Below are positions 24,738 through 33,267 of a stretch of 64,000 nucleotides of DNA, piece after piece (position 1 is the stretch's first letter; every line of letters begins with the position of its first letter). The notes under the pieces were generated by a model. It did not search any database and was not told the DNA's origin. It worked only from the letters and a program-made list of their open reading frames with translations. The DNA is taken from positions 682,001 to 746,000 of the forward strand of contig CAWGNS010000007.1 of the NCBI GenBank assembly GCA_963824095.1. The letters are read 5' to 3'. The position numbers and the translations under genes were made by a program. Origin of the DNA: JBBDWJ01 sp963824095 (GTDB lineage Bacteria > Acidobacteriota > Terriglobia > Bryobacterales > UBA6623).

Positions 24738-26384
24738 ATGTCCCCTCCCTCAGCGCGATTGTCCCTGCTGCTCCTACTCGGCGTGTCCCTCTCCTGCGGA
24801 ACCGCCCCGGAAAACACGACCAAGATGCGACCTGACATCCAACAACGCCTCGCCGAATACACCAGCTTCCGACTGGAAACCGACCTCACCGCGCTCAACG
24901 CCAACCAGCGCAAGATGCTGCCGCTGTTGATCGACGCCGCGCGCATCATGGACCAGCTTTTCTGGCGGCAGGCCTACGGCGAGCCCGCGACGCTGCTGCA
25001 GGGCGCGCCCAGCGCCGACGCGCGCCGCTTCATCGAGATCAACTACGGCCCCTGGGACCGCTTGGCCGGCGACGAGCCGTTCCTCGACGGCGTCGGCCCG
25101 AAACCGCCCGGCGCGAACTTCTATCCCACCGACATGACCAAAGAGGAGTTCGAAGCCGCCGCCGCCGAAAGCCCCGCGCGTGCCGAGGCGCTCAAGAGTC
25201 TCTACACGCTGGTACGGCGCGATCCATCCGGAACCCTGACGACGGTTCCTTATCACGAGGCGTTCGCGAAAGATCTCGAGGCCGCCGCCGCCAAGCTGCG
25301 CGAGGCGGCGCAGTTCGCCGACGACCCCGGCCTCAAGCACTACCTCGAGCTGCGCGCCCAGGCGCTGGTCACCGACGACTATCAACCCAGCGATATCGCC
25401 TGGCTCGACATGAAGAACAATACCGTCGATATCGTCATCGGCCCCATCGAGACCTACGAGGATCAGCTTTTCGGCTACAAGGCTTCCTACGAGGCCTACG
25501 TCCTGGTCAAAGACAAGCAATGGAGCCAGCGGCTCGCCAAATACGCCACCATGCTCGGCGAGCTGCAACAGAGCCTGCCCGTGCCCGAAAAGTACAAGCA
25601 GGAAACCCCCGGTACCGACTCGGACCTCAACGCCTACGACGCCCTCTACTACGCCGGCGATTGCAACGCCGGCGCGAAGACCATCGCCATCAACCTGCCC
25701 AACGACGAAGAGGTGCAGCTCAAGAAGGGCACGCGCCGCTTGCAGTTGAAAAACTCGATGCGGGCGAAGTTCGACAAGATCCTGGTGCCGATCGCCAACA
25801 TGCTGATCGCCGAGGACCAGCGCTCGCACGTCGCCTTCGACGCATTCTTCGCCAACACCATGTTCCACGAAGTGGCGCACGGGCTCGGCATCAAAAACAC
25901 GCTCAACGGCAAGGGCACCGTGCGCGAGGCGCTGCGCGACAAAGCCTCGGCTCTCGAGGAGGGCAAGGCCGATATTCTGGGCCTCTACATGGTGACCTGG
26001 CTGAAAGATCACGGCGAGCTCGCCGACGCCGACCTGATGGACAACTACGTCACCTTCCTGGCCGGCATTTTCCGCTCCATCCGTTTCGGAACCGCCAGCG
26101 CGCACGGCAACGCGAACCTGCTGCGCTTCAACTTCTTCGAGCAGGCCGGCGCATTCTCGCGCGACCCCCAAAGCGGCCTCTATCGCGTGGAGTTCGAAAA
26201 GATGCAAAAGGCCGTGAACGCGCTCTCGGAAAGCATTCTGCGCTTGCAGGGCGACGGCGACTACGACGCCGTGGTCCAGTTCGTCGACAAATACGGCACG
26301 GTGAGCGACACGCTCAAGCAAGACCTCGACAAGGTCGGTCAGTCCGGCATCCCGGTCGACGTAATCTTCGAGCAAGGGTTATAG
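24738..26384 (+). CDS. M49-like zinc metallopeptidase, exported (possible lipoprotein)
   Basis: 548 residues. The N-terminus LSLLLLLGVSLSCG is a signal peptide with a possible lipobox Cys20. HEVAH at 377-381 with the downstream EEGKAD (from 407) gives the HExxH + E zinc site, resembling dipeptidyl-peptidase III relatives (classic M49 uses HExxGH and EECRAE/D). GPIETYEDQLFGYKASYEAYVLVKD and NLPNDEEV are further conserved stretches of this bacterial group. It probably trims oligopeptides in the periplasm. Nearest annotated relatives are often called Zn-dependent hydrolase. Confidence 0.83.
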   Translation: MSPPSARLSLLLLLGVSLSCGTAPENTTKMRPDIQQRLAEYTSFRLETDLTALNANQRKMLPLLIDAARIMDQLFWRQAYGEPATLLQGAPSADARRFIEINYGPWDRLAGDEPFLDGVGPKPPGANFYPTDMTKEEFEAAAAESPARAEALKSLYTLVRRDPSGTLTTVPYHEAFAKDLEAAAAKLREAAQFADDPGLKHYLELRAQALVTDDYQPSDIAWLDMKNNTVDIVIGPIETYEDQLFGYKASYEAYVLVKDKQWSQRLAKYATMLGELQQSLPVPEKYKQETPGTDSDLNAYDALYYAGDCNAGAKTIAINLPNDEEVQLKKGTRRLQLKNSMRAKFDKILVPIANMLIAEDQRSHVAFDAFFANTMFHEVAHGLGIKNTLNGKGTVREALRDKASALEEGKADILGLYMVTWLKDHGELADADLMDNYVTFLAGIFRSIRFGTASAHGNANLLRFNFFEQAGAFSRDPQSGLYRVEFEKMQKAVNALSESILRLQGDGDYDAVVQFVDKYGTVSDTLKQDLDKVGQSGIPVDVIFEQGL

Positions 26385-26387
26385 AAC

Positions 26388-26500
26388 GTGGCACAGGCCC
26401 TCCTGCCTGCGCGGTGGGGCAGGCATCCTGCCTGCCCAAACCAAAACCACCTCCCCAGACGCAGCCAGGCATCGCAGACAAGATGGTCTGTCCCACAAAA
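26388..26500. repeat. R3 repeat cluster (BIME-like)
   Basis: Two tandem units, GTGGCACAGGC..CCTGCCTGCGCG (26388-26413) and GTGGGGCAGGC-ATC-CTGCCTGCCC (26414-26437), face an inverted unit CAGACAAGATGGTCTGTCCCAC (26475-26497). GTGG marks the outer end in both orientations. The cluster directly follows the peptidase stop, so it may stabilise or terminate that mRNA. Confidence 0.65.
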
Positions 26501-26582
26501 CAGACAAACTTCCCCGCCCCACGCCGCGCCCAACGCGCCTGCATCCACCCCGCCCCGCCGAATTCGTCATACTGCTAAGTAG

Positions 26583-27689
26583 ATGCGCGAAGAGCCCAGC
26601 CTGGCCCTGCCGCCCTACGACGCCGTGCTGCTGGTCTCGTTCGGCGGCCCCGAAAAGCACGAAGACGTGCTCCCTTTTCTCGAAATCGTGCTGCGCGGCA
26701 AGAACGTGCCCCGCGAGCGTTTGCTCGAGGTCGCCGACCACTACTACCACTTCGACGGCCGCAGCCCGATCAACGAGCACAACCGCGCCATCCTGGCCCT
26801 GCTCGAAAAGGAACTCGCCGCCAAAGGGCCGCCCCTGCCGCTCTACTGGGGCAATCGCAACTGGCATCCCTTCCTCGCCGATACCTTGCGCCGCATGGCC
26901 GCCGACGGCGTGCAACGGGCGCTGGCGCTGGTGACCTCGGCCTATGGTTCGTATTCGAGCTGCCGCCAGTACCTCGAAGACATCGAGAGAGCCCGCCAAC
27001 AGGTCGGCGAGCAAGCGCCGCTGGTGGACAAGATCCGCAGCTACTACAACCACCCCGGCTTTCTCGAACCGATGGCCGAGCACGTCCGCGAGGCTCTGGA
27101 GCGCTTCCCGGCGGAATCGCGCGACAGCGTGGAGATCGTCTACACGGCCCACAGCATTCCGACCGCGATGGCCGGCAGCACGAAATACGTCGCGCAGCTC
27201 GAAGAGGCTGCCGGCCTGGTCTCCGCGCTCATCGGCCGCCCTGCCCCGCGGCTGGTGTTCCAAAGCCGCAGCGGCCCCCCGTCGCAGCCCTGGCTGGGGC
27301 CCGACATCTGCGACTACCTGCGCGAGTTGGCCGCCTCCGGCCGCTCCTCCAACGTGGTCGTCGTACCCATCGGCTTTCTCTCCGATCACATCGAAGTGTT
27401 GTTCGATCTCGACACGCAAGCACAGGAAGTCGCCAACGGGCTGGGGCTCACCATGGTGCGCGCCGCCACCGTCGGAGTGCACCCCAAATTCATCGCCATG
27501 ATCCGGGAGCTCATCGTCGAGCGCCTCAGCGGAGGCTCCCAAAGACCTGTGCTGGGCCAGCTAGGCCCCGAGCCCGACGTCTGCGCCGCCGACTGCTGTC
27601 CCCGGCCCCACCGCCCAGCAACACAACCCCACGCCGGCCGCCCCAACACACCATCACCAAGGACCCAAGCCGCAGAGCCACAGGCCTAG
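26583..27689 (+). CDS. hemH: ferrochelatase
   Basis: 368 residues. LLVSFGGPEKHEDVLPFLEIVLRGKNVPRERLLEVADHYYHFDGRSPIN opens the family fold. The catalytic His is in YTAHSIP and the second metal-site Glu in PIGFLSDHIEVLFDLD. FQSRSGPPSQPWLGPDICDYLREL is typical of bacterial ferrochelatases, including those that insert iron into coproporphyrin III. The C-terminus carries CAADCC (about 339-344), an arrangement like the Cys cluster that binds [2Fe-2S] in several bacterial ferrochelatases; the last 25 residues are low-complexity. It is not linked to hemE/hemG, which lie 17 kb away on the other strand. Confidence 0.93.
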   Translation: MREEPSLALPPYDAVLLVSFGGPEKHEDVLPFLEIVLRGKNVPRERLLEVADHYYHFDGRSPINEHNRAILALLEKELAAKGPPLPLYWGNRNWHPFLADTLRRMAADGVQRALALVTSAYGSYSSCRQYLEDIERARQQVGEQAPLVDKIRSYYNHPGFLEPMAEHVREALERFPAESRDSVEIVYTAHSIPTAMAGSTKYVAQLEEAAGLVSALIGRPAPRLVFQSRSGPPSQPWLGPDICDYLRELAASGRSSNVVVVPIGFLSDHIEVLFDLDTQAQEVANGLGLTMVRAATVGVHPKFIAMIRELIVERLSGGSQRPVLGQLGPEPDVCAADCCPRPHRPATQPHAGRPNTPSPRTQAAEPQA

Positions 27690-27795
27690 CCGGCCGCGGA
27701 AAGAACACTCCCGACTGTTTCGGAAAGACTCAGGAAGTCCACCCCACAGGGTGAGCCGGCAAACCGCAACGGCACAGAAGCAAGAGACCGCACTC

Positions 27796-27845
27796 GTGGC
27801 GCGAACCTCCAGGTTTGCCGCGTCGCGATTCCTCGCGACGTAGGG
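27796..27845 (+). repeat. R2 two-hairpin repeat, variant e (core of a longer element)
   Basis: Hairpin 1 is AACCT-CC-AGGTT, hairpin 2 is GTCGCGA-TTCC-TCGCGAC. About 40 bases before it (GGCACAGAAGCAA, CCGCAC) and 100 bases after it (TAGGGCCCCAC.CCACC.., ACCGGACC, ACAGCCTG) match the copy at 63 kb. The full element thus spans roughly 27750-27950 in the gap 27690-28098, which holds no gene. Confidence 0.75.
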
Positions 27846-28098
27846 CCCCACCCCACCAAAACCGTCCCTAAAGGATGCCACCACCGGACCGGAATGCCCT
27901 TTTCCCACAGCCTGACAGGCCGATCCCTCACAACACCGACACCCCAACAGCCGACAGGCCGAAGACGTGGCCAAGGCCCACTCAGACTAAAACCAAAAGG
28001 GAAAAGAAAGCGTTCAGCAACCCGAAGGCCTTGCGCCGACAGGCATACCACCAAGGCCAGCCTCTTCAGCCCGCCCTGCGCCCCTCCAGGGCTCCGCC

Positions 28099-28911
28099 CT
28101 AGCTCAACAAGACCGACGTCACCACCCCGCTCCAGGTCAAAACGGTGATCGTCTCTCCGTCCGCGCCCTTGAACAGGTACTTCTCGGTGTAATTTCGGCC
28201 CGTAACCCCGATGAGAGTAAACGACGGGCGGCCCAGCTTCTCGATCACCTCGTCGATCTTCGAACCAATCCGCACGCCGGCAATATCGGCGTCGTTGCTC
28301 TCGACACGCGGGCCCCTGGGCGCCGCGCTTGCCCGCGCCAACGAGCTGTACTCGGGGCCATATCCAACCACGGGCCCCGGCGCGGTCTCGCTCTCCGGCT
28401 CCGCCGCCACCACGGGAACCGTGCCGCCCGGCTCGCCGGCCTGCTCCGCCACCACGGGCTCGGTTGCCGCGCTCGCCGCGGCCGCCGCGGCGGCCTGGTC
28501 CTCAACCGGGTTCGACCACTCGACGTCCTTGACCCGTACCGCCTTGTGCGTCGGCTCGCTATAGGCCGCGCTCATCCAACCCGGCGCAACCCCCGAAACC
28601 ACCACACCGCTCGATGTCGTCATCTTGCGCGGCGCATTGGCGGGCCCGTCGGACGCGTTCGCTGCCTGGTCCGGGGCGGCTTCGCTCTTCGCTTCCTCCT
28701 TGGGGGCGATGGAATGCGGCTCCTTCTTCTTGGGCTCGGCGGTATCCTTCATCGTCGAGAAAATGCCAACCAACCCGGTCCCCGACGCCGCTCCGGCAAC
28801 GCCGGCCTTGGCAACCCCATGCCCGTATTCGACCATTGCTTGGCCAAACACACCGCAGGAAAACACCAGGCCGACTCCCAGCGCGCTCGCCAAGCACCGT
28901 TTGGTTCGCAT
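28099..28911 (-). CDS. exported protein with BamE/SmpA-like C-terminal domain
   Basis: 270 residues. Signal peptide CLASALGVGLVFSCGVFGQ. A long low-complexity middle follows (Lys/Glu/Ala, then EDQAAAAAAASAATEPVVAEQAGEPGG). The last 60 residues, VESNDADIAGVRIGSKIDEVIEKLGRPSFTLIGVTGRNYTEKYLFKGADGETITVLTWSGVVTSVLL, match the SmpA/BamE pattern (G.k.deV...lG.P). BamE aids outer-membrane protein assembly; here only the fold is claimed. It is divergent from the NHL gene at 29133. Confidence 0.72.
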   Translation of the reverse strand: MRTKRCLASALGVGLVFSCGVFGQAMVEYGHGVAKAGVAGAASGTGLVGIFSTMKDTAEPKKKEPHSIAPKEEAKSEAAPDQAANASDGPANAPRKMTTSSGVVVSGVAPGWMSAAYSEPTHKAVRVKDVEWSNPVEDQAAAAAAASAATEPVVAEQAGEPGGTVPVVAAEPESETAPGPVVGYGPEYSSLARASAAPRGPRVESNDADIAGVRIGSKIDEVIEKLGRPSFTLIGVTGRNYTEKYLFKGADGETITVLTWSGVVTSVLLS

Positions 28912-29132
28912 GATAGACCGCCTCCTTGCTCCACCGTATCAATCACCCGAGCGTCGGCCAATTAGACAAATCGCCTACCACTATTACGGAATTGGAGGGT
29001 CGTATGCCCCTTGAAATACGCGCCCCCATCGTGCGACGTTGGCCGCCACACAAGGGGTGCTGTGTGGGACCGGCCGATGTTGACCTCGAGACGGGTGCGG
29101 TGCTACCTTCCGTCTTTTGGCGAGGTCCGAAT

Positions 29133-30989
29133 ATGTGGAAACGTTTACCTCTGTTACCGGCGGCGTTGGTGCTGGGGATTGGCGCGGCGGGCGCGGGCTC
29201 ACCAGCCTTCCCTCAGGCGGCAGGAACGATTGCCACCATCGCCGGCAATGGCGCGAAGGCGTTCGGAGGTGACGGCGGCTCGGCGCTGGAGGCCTCGCTC
29301 AATGCCCCCACCATGGTGGCCTTCGCGCCCGATGGCAGCTACTACATCGCCGATTTCGAGAACGAGCGGGTCCGCCGCGTCGACTCCGACGGCCTGATCA
29401 CGACGGTGGCGGGCAACGGTGTGGCCGCGTTCGGCGGCGATGGCGGCCTGGCCGTGGACGCGTCGCTGCACGATCCCACCGGCGTGGCCGTCGATAGCGC
29501 GGGCAATCTCTACATCGCCGACGCCTTCAACGACCGCATCCGCAAAGTCGACCTCGATGGCGTCATCAGCACCTTCGCCGGCAGCGGCGTGGGCGGCTTC
29601 GGCGGAGACGGCGGCGCCGCGACGGCGGCGATGCTCGATTGCCCCACGCGTATCGCCTTCGACGGTTTCGGCAATCTGTTCATCGCCGACCAATGCAACC
29701 ATAGAATCCGCAAGGTCGATGGCAATGGCATCATCACCACGGTCGCGGGCAGCGGCACGCCGGGCGCGGCCTTCGGCGGATTCGGCGGCGACGGCGGGCC
29801 GGCCACGGCGGCGCAGTTCAAGCACCCGACGGCGGTCATCGTCGACCGCGGCGGCAACCTGTATATCACCGACCAGCTCAACAATCGCGTTCGCCGCGTG
29901 GATCGCAGCGGCACGGTGACCACTGTCGCCGGCTCGGGCGTACAAGGCTATTCGGGCGACGGCGGACCGGCCACGGCGGCCGCCCTGAGCACTCCCGGCG
30001 CGGTGGCGGTGGACGCCGCCGGCACGCTCTACATCGCCGACAACGTCAACAACCGCATCCGCCGCGTCGATTCGCACGGCATCATCACCACCGTGGTCGG
30101 CAACGGCACGCAGACCTCCACCGGAGACGGCGGACCCGCCTCCGCCGCCACGGTCAACAATCCTTTCGGCATCGCCTTCGATTCGTTCGGCAACCTGTTC
30201 ATCGCCGAGTCGGGCGCCAACCACATCCGGAAGGTCTTCAACGTGGCCCCGGACAATGTGCCGACGTTTCCATCGGCCGGCATTACCAACGGCGCCAGCT
30301 TTCAGCCCGGCGGTCTGGCCGGTGGAGCGATCGCGACGATCTTCGGGCTCCACCTGAGCAACGTGGACGGCGTGCTGCAAGCCCAAACCAAGCCGCTCCC
30401 GACCGAGCTCGGCGGAACGACGGTTCGCGTCGGTGGCATTCTGGCGCCGCTGTTTGCCGTGGTGCGCGTCAACGGCCAGGAGCAGATCAACTTCCAGATT
30501 CCTTTTGCCTCTCTTCCGGGCCCGGCGCAGGCCCAGCAGACCGCCGAGGTCGTCGTCACCAACAACGGCGTCAGCAACGCGCCGGTGCTGATGCAACTGG
30601 CCGATGCGCAGCCGGGGATCTTCCTGTTCGACGGCGTCAACGGAGCGATCGTCCACGGCGCGAATCAACTCCTGGCGGTCTCCGAACAGGATCCCGCCGA
30701 GCGCGGCGAGGTCGTGGTGATTTACGCGACGGGCCTCGGCGCGGTCGAGAATCAACCGGCAACCGGCGAGCCTGCCTCGTTGACCATGTTGTCGCAGACT
30801 CCTGTCTTTCCTTCGGTCACGGTGGGAGGAAAGCCGGCGGCGGTGGGCTTCGCGGGCCTGACGCCCGGCTACGTGGGGCTCTACCAGATCAATGTGACCG
30901 TGCCCCAAGATAGCCCGACCGGCAGCGTCGACGTCGTGGTGATTCTGAACGGAGTGACCAGCAACGTGGCCAAGATGGCCGTACAGTAG
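29133..30989 (+). CDS. secreted NHL-repeat protein with TIGR03437-type C-terminal domain
   Basis: 618 residues from the ATG at 29133 (GAGGT 7 bases upstream; the frame is open to 28926 without similarity). Signal MWKRLPLLPAALVLGIGAAGAGS. Six NHL units follow, each with GNGxxxFGGDGGxAxxAxLxxPxxVA..xxGxLYIAD..NxRIRKVD. The C-terminal 230 residues (GITNGASFQPGGLAGGAIATIFGLHLSN, VVRVNGQEQINFQIPFA, GEVVVIYATGLGAVENQPATGEPA, GLYQINVTVPQDSPTGSVDVVVILNGVTSN) are the TIGR03437 domain, frequent in Solibacter-type genomes. Function of that domain is unknown; it likely helps cell-surface or extracellular placement. Good taxonomic marker. Confidence 0.92.
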   Translation: MWKRLPLLPAALVLGIGAAGAGSPAFPQAAGTIATIAGNGAKAFGGDGGSALEASLNAPTMVAFAPDGSYYIADFENERVRRVDSDGLITTVAGNGVAAFGGDGGLAVDASLHDPTGVAVDSAGNLYIADAFNDRIRKVDLDGVISTFAGSGVGGFGGDGGAATAAMLDCPTRIAFDGFGNLFIADQCNHRIRKVDGNGIITTVAGSGTPGAAFGGFGGDGGPATAAQFKHPTAVIVDRGGNLYITDQLNNRVRRVDRSGTVTTVAGSGVQGYSGDGGPATAAALSTPGAVAVDAAGTLYIADNVNNRIRRVDSHGIITTVVGNGTQTSTGDGGPASAATVNNPFGIAFDSFGNLFIAESGANHIRKVFNVAPDNVPTFPSAGITNGASFQPGGLAGGAIATIFGLHLSNVDGVLQAQTKPLPTELGGTTVRVGGILAPLFAVVRVNGQEQINFQIPFASLPGPAQAQQTAEVVVTNNGVSNAPVLMQLADAQPGIFLFDGVNGAIVHGANQLLAVSEQDPAERGEVVVIYATGLGAVENQPATGEPASLTMLSQTPVFPSVTVGGKPAAVGFAGLTPGYVGLYQINVTVPQDSPTGSVDVVVILNGVTSNVAKMAVQ

Positions 30990-31073
30990 GCGGTCCGTCC
31001 ACCGGTCGCGGGCCCTCTCGCACGTACCCGTGACACTTCGCTACGATGAGAGTTTGTCTCTCGACGTAGTTTT

Positions 31074-31835
31074 ATGCCTCAACAACGTTCCCCCAAGACG
31101 TGGAATGCCCAGCAATACACCCGCTCGGCCGGCTTTGTCGCCGAGATGGGCGAGCCGGTTGTCGAGCTGCTTGCGCCCCGGGCCGGCGAGCGTATTCTCG
31201 ACCTGGGCTGCGGCGATGGCCGGCTGACCGAGCTCATCGCGGCCAGCGGCGCCGAAGTCGTCGCCGTCGACGCCAGCCCGCAGATGGTCGAAGCCGCCCG
31301 CCAACGCGGCCTCGATGCCCGCCTGATGTCGGCCGACGCCATCGAATTCGAAAACGAGTTCGACGCCGTTTTTTCAAACGCCGTGCTGCACTGGGTGCTC
31401 GCGCCGCAAAAGGCCGTCGACGGCATCCACCGCGCCCTGCGCCCCAAGGGACGCTTCGTCGCCGAATTCGGCGGCGCGGGCAACGTCGCGCAGGTTTGCC
31501 AGGCATTGTCCGCCGTGCTGGCCCGCCGCGGCCACGATTTTGCGGCGCTCTCGCCCTGGTACTTCCCTTCCCCGAGCGAGTATTCCGCGCTGCTGCAAAC
31601 GGCCGGTTTTTCGGTTGTGGCGATCGGCCTGCACGACAAGCCGACCCGCCTTCCCGGCGACATTGCCGACTGGCTGAGCCTGTTTGCCTCCAGCATGCTC
31701 GACGCGCTGCCGCCCGAGGAACGCGAGCCCGCGATCGAAGAAATGCGCGCAATGCTGCGGCCCAAACTCTGCGACCAACAAGGCGTCTGGACCACCGACT
31801 ACGTGCGACTGCGCCTGCTGGCGCGTAAAGGCTAA
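31074..31835 (+). CDS. class I SAM-dependent methyltransferase
   Basis: 253 residues. Motif I ERILDLGCGDGRLTELIAASGAEVVAVDAS, motif II/III region ALRPKGRFVAEFGGAGN, and NAVLHWVLAPQKAVDGIHRAL place it near trans-aconitate 2-methyltransferase-like proteins. The N-terminal KTWNAQQYTRSAGFVAEMGEPVVELL is typical of this group. Substrate uncertain. It reads in the same direction as the epimerase gene 64 bases on, with an R3 pair between. Confidence 0.88.
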   Translation: MPQQRSPKTWNAQQYTRSAGFVAEMGEPVVELLAPRAGERILDLGCGDGRLTELIAASGAEVVAVDASPQMVEAARQRGLDARLMSADAIEFENEFDAVFSNAVLHWVLAPQKAVDGIHRALRPKGRFVAEFGGAGNVAQVCQALSAVLARRGHDFAALSPWYFPSPSEYSALLQTAGFSVVAIGLHDKPTRLPGDIADWLSLFASSMLDALPPEEREPAIEEMRAMLRPKLCDQQGVWTTDYVRLRLLARKG

Positions 31836-31838
31836 CCC

Positions 31839-31899
31839 GTGGTACAGACAATCTTGTCTATGCGGGCTCTCATGGACAGGCAGGCGGCCCTGCCCCACA
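31839..31899. repeat. R3 repeat, inverted pair
   Basis: GTGGTACAGACAATCTTGTCT on plus faces GTGGGGCAGGGCCGCCTGCC on minus, GTGG at both outer ends. The right unit ends on the base before the ATG of the epimerase (31900), so it occupies the ribosome-binding region. Confidence 0.65.
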
Positions 31900-32886
31900 A
31901 TGACTATGTCTGACTGCTTTCTCGTCACCGGAGCCTCGGGATTTCTCGGCTCCTGGGTCACCCGCGAACTTCTCACCCGCGGCGCGCGCTTCGTGCTGTT
32001 CGATCGCGACCCCGACCTGCGCCGTCTAGATCAGCTCCTGCCCGAGCGCCCCGCGGACTTGAACGTCGTCACCGGCGATGTCACCGACGCTGCGGCGCTA
32101 CAGGACGTCATCAAGCGCCACCAGGTCAACCGCATCATCCACCTGGCCGCGCTGCAGATACCGGCCTGCCGCGAGCATCCTTTACGCGGCGCGCACGTCA
32201 ACGTGCTTGGGACGCTGGCCGTGTTCGAGGCCGCCCGCCAATCCGGCGCCATCCGCCAGATCGTCTACGCCAGCTCCGCCGCCGTCATCGGTCCCGAAGA
32301 TCGCTATGCGCCCGGCACAGTTCCCAACGACGCGCCGCTCTATCCCGCCACCCACTACGGCGTCTTCAAGCAGTGCAACGAAGGCAACGCCTCGGTCTAT
32401 TTCCGGGACTACGGCCTCAGCAGCATCGGCCTGCGCCCCTGGACCTGCTATGGAGTCGGCCGCGACGAAGGCGTCACCTCCGACGCCACGCGCGCCATCA
32501 AGGCCGCGCTGCTCGGCGAGCCGTTCACCATCCGCTACAGCGGCCGCAACGCACTGCAGTACGCCCGCGACGTCGCCGCCCTGTTCGTGGATTGCGCCCT
32601 GCGCGACCGCCCCATGGCGCGCGCCTTCAACCTGCGCGGACGTGTGGTCCCGATGACCGAATTTCTGGCCGAGATCGAGAGCTTGTTGCCCACCGCCAAA
32701 GGCCTGCTGCAGCTCTCGGGAGGCCCCATCCCGGTCGCCTGCGACCTCGACGACCACGACCTGCGCGAGTTGTTGCCCAATGTGCCCGACACGCCGCTGC
32801 GCGAAGGCATCGCCGAAACCATCGCCCTGTTCGAAAAGCTCCGCGCCGCCAACCGCCTGGATCGCAACGACCTCAAAACGACCTGA
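31900..32886 (+). CDS. NAD(P)-dependent nucleotide-sugar epimerase/dehydratase-like (SDR)
   Basis: 328 residues. Rossmann motif FLVTGASGFLGSWVTREL, IIHLAALQ, then the catalytic Ser in VYASSAAVIG and YxxxK as THYGVFKQCNE. These are extended-SDR features, shared by GalE-like epimerases and related enzymes. MTMSD gives two candidate starts (31900 and 31906); neither has a clear Shine-Dalgarno because the R3 repeat occupies that place. Substrate unknown. Confidence 0.88.
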   Translation: MTMSDCFLVTGASGFLGSWVTRELLTRGARFVLFDRDPDLRRLDQLLPERPADLNVVTGDVTDAAALQDVIKRHQVNRIIHLAALQIPACREHPLRGAHVNVLGTLAVFEAARQSGAIRQIVYASSAAVIGPEDRYAPGTVPNDAPLYPATHYGVFKQCNEGNASVYFRDYGLSSIGLRPWTCYGVGRDEGVTSDATRAIKAALLGEPFTIRYSGRNALQYARDVAALFVDCALRDRPMARAFNLRGRVVPMTEFLAEIESLLPTAKGLLQLSGGPIPVACDLDDHDLRELLPNVPDTPLREGIAETIALFEKLRAANRLDRNDLKTT

Positions 32887-32938
32887 AGTTCCGGCGTCTG
32901 CTGAAAGGCCAGTCACAGAATCAACGCAGCGGCACAAA

Positions 32939-32986
32939 GTGGCGCGGGCCTCCGGCCGGCGGCGTCGACCTCAGGTCGACGTTCCC
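32939..32986 (+). repeat. R2 two-hairpin repeat, variant b
   Basis: Hairpin 2 is GTCGACCT-C-AGGTCGAC, the longest second stem in the window. The first half recurs inverted at 33047-33068 (GTCGGCCGGAGGCCCGCGCC). The gap 32887-33267 also holds an R1 copy and no gene. Confidence 0.75.
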
Positions 32987-33091
32987 CTCTCCCCAACCAG
33001 CCAAACAGCCACCCATCCAAGAAGATGTCGATCGAAGATGAAACAGTCGGCCGGAGGCCCGCGCCGCGCCGCGACGCCAAAAACCGCCACG

Positions 33092-33120
33092 CAGAGCCGC
33101 GGGCGTAAGCCCGCGCTGAG
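33092..33120 (+). repeat. R1 repeat, GCTGAG-ending subtype
   Basis: CAGAGCCGCGGGCGTAAGCC then CGCGCTGAG, 147 bases beyond the stop of the DUF1501 gene (33268). Confidence 0.7.
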
Positions 33121-33267
33121 CCATCGCCACCCAAGCACACTCCAGCCCAAACCCGCCAAAAATCCGGCCGGCCCAGGCCCAACAAAACTCAAAAAAGGAG
33201 AAGAAAAATGGAAAGACCGCCGCCGCGCCCGGCGGCGCAGCGGCCCAGCAACCAGCCGGCCCAAACT

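Noticed and set aside
29199..30908. A 569-codon minus frame opposite the NHL protein
   Set aside because: Its apparent repeats mirror the NHL repeats of the real gene.
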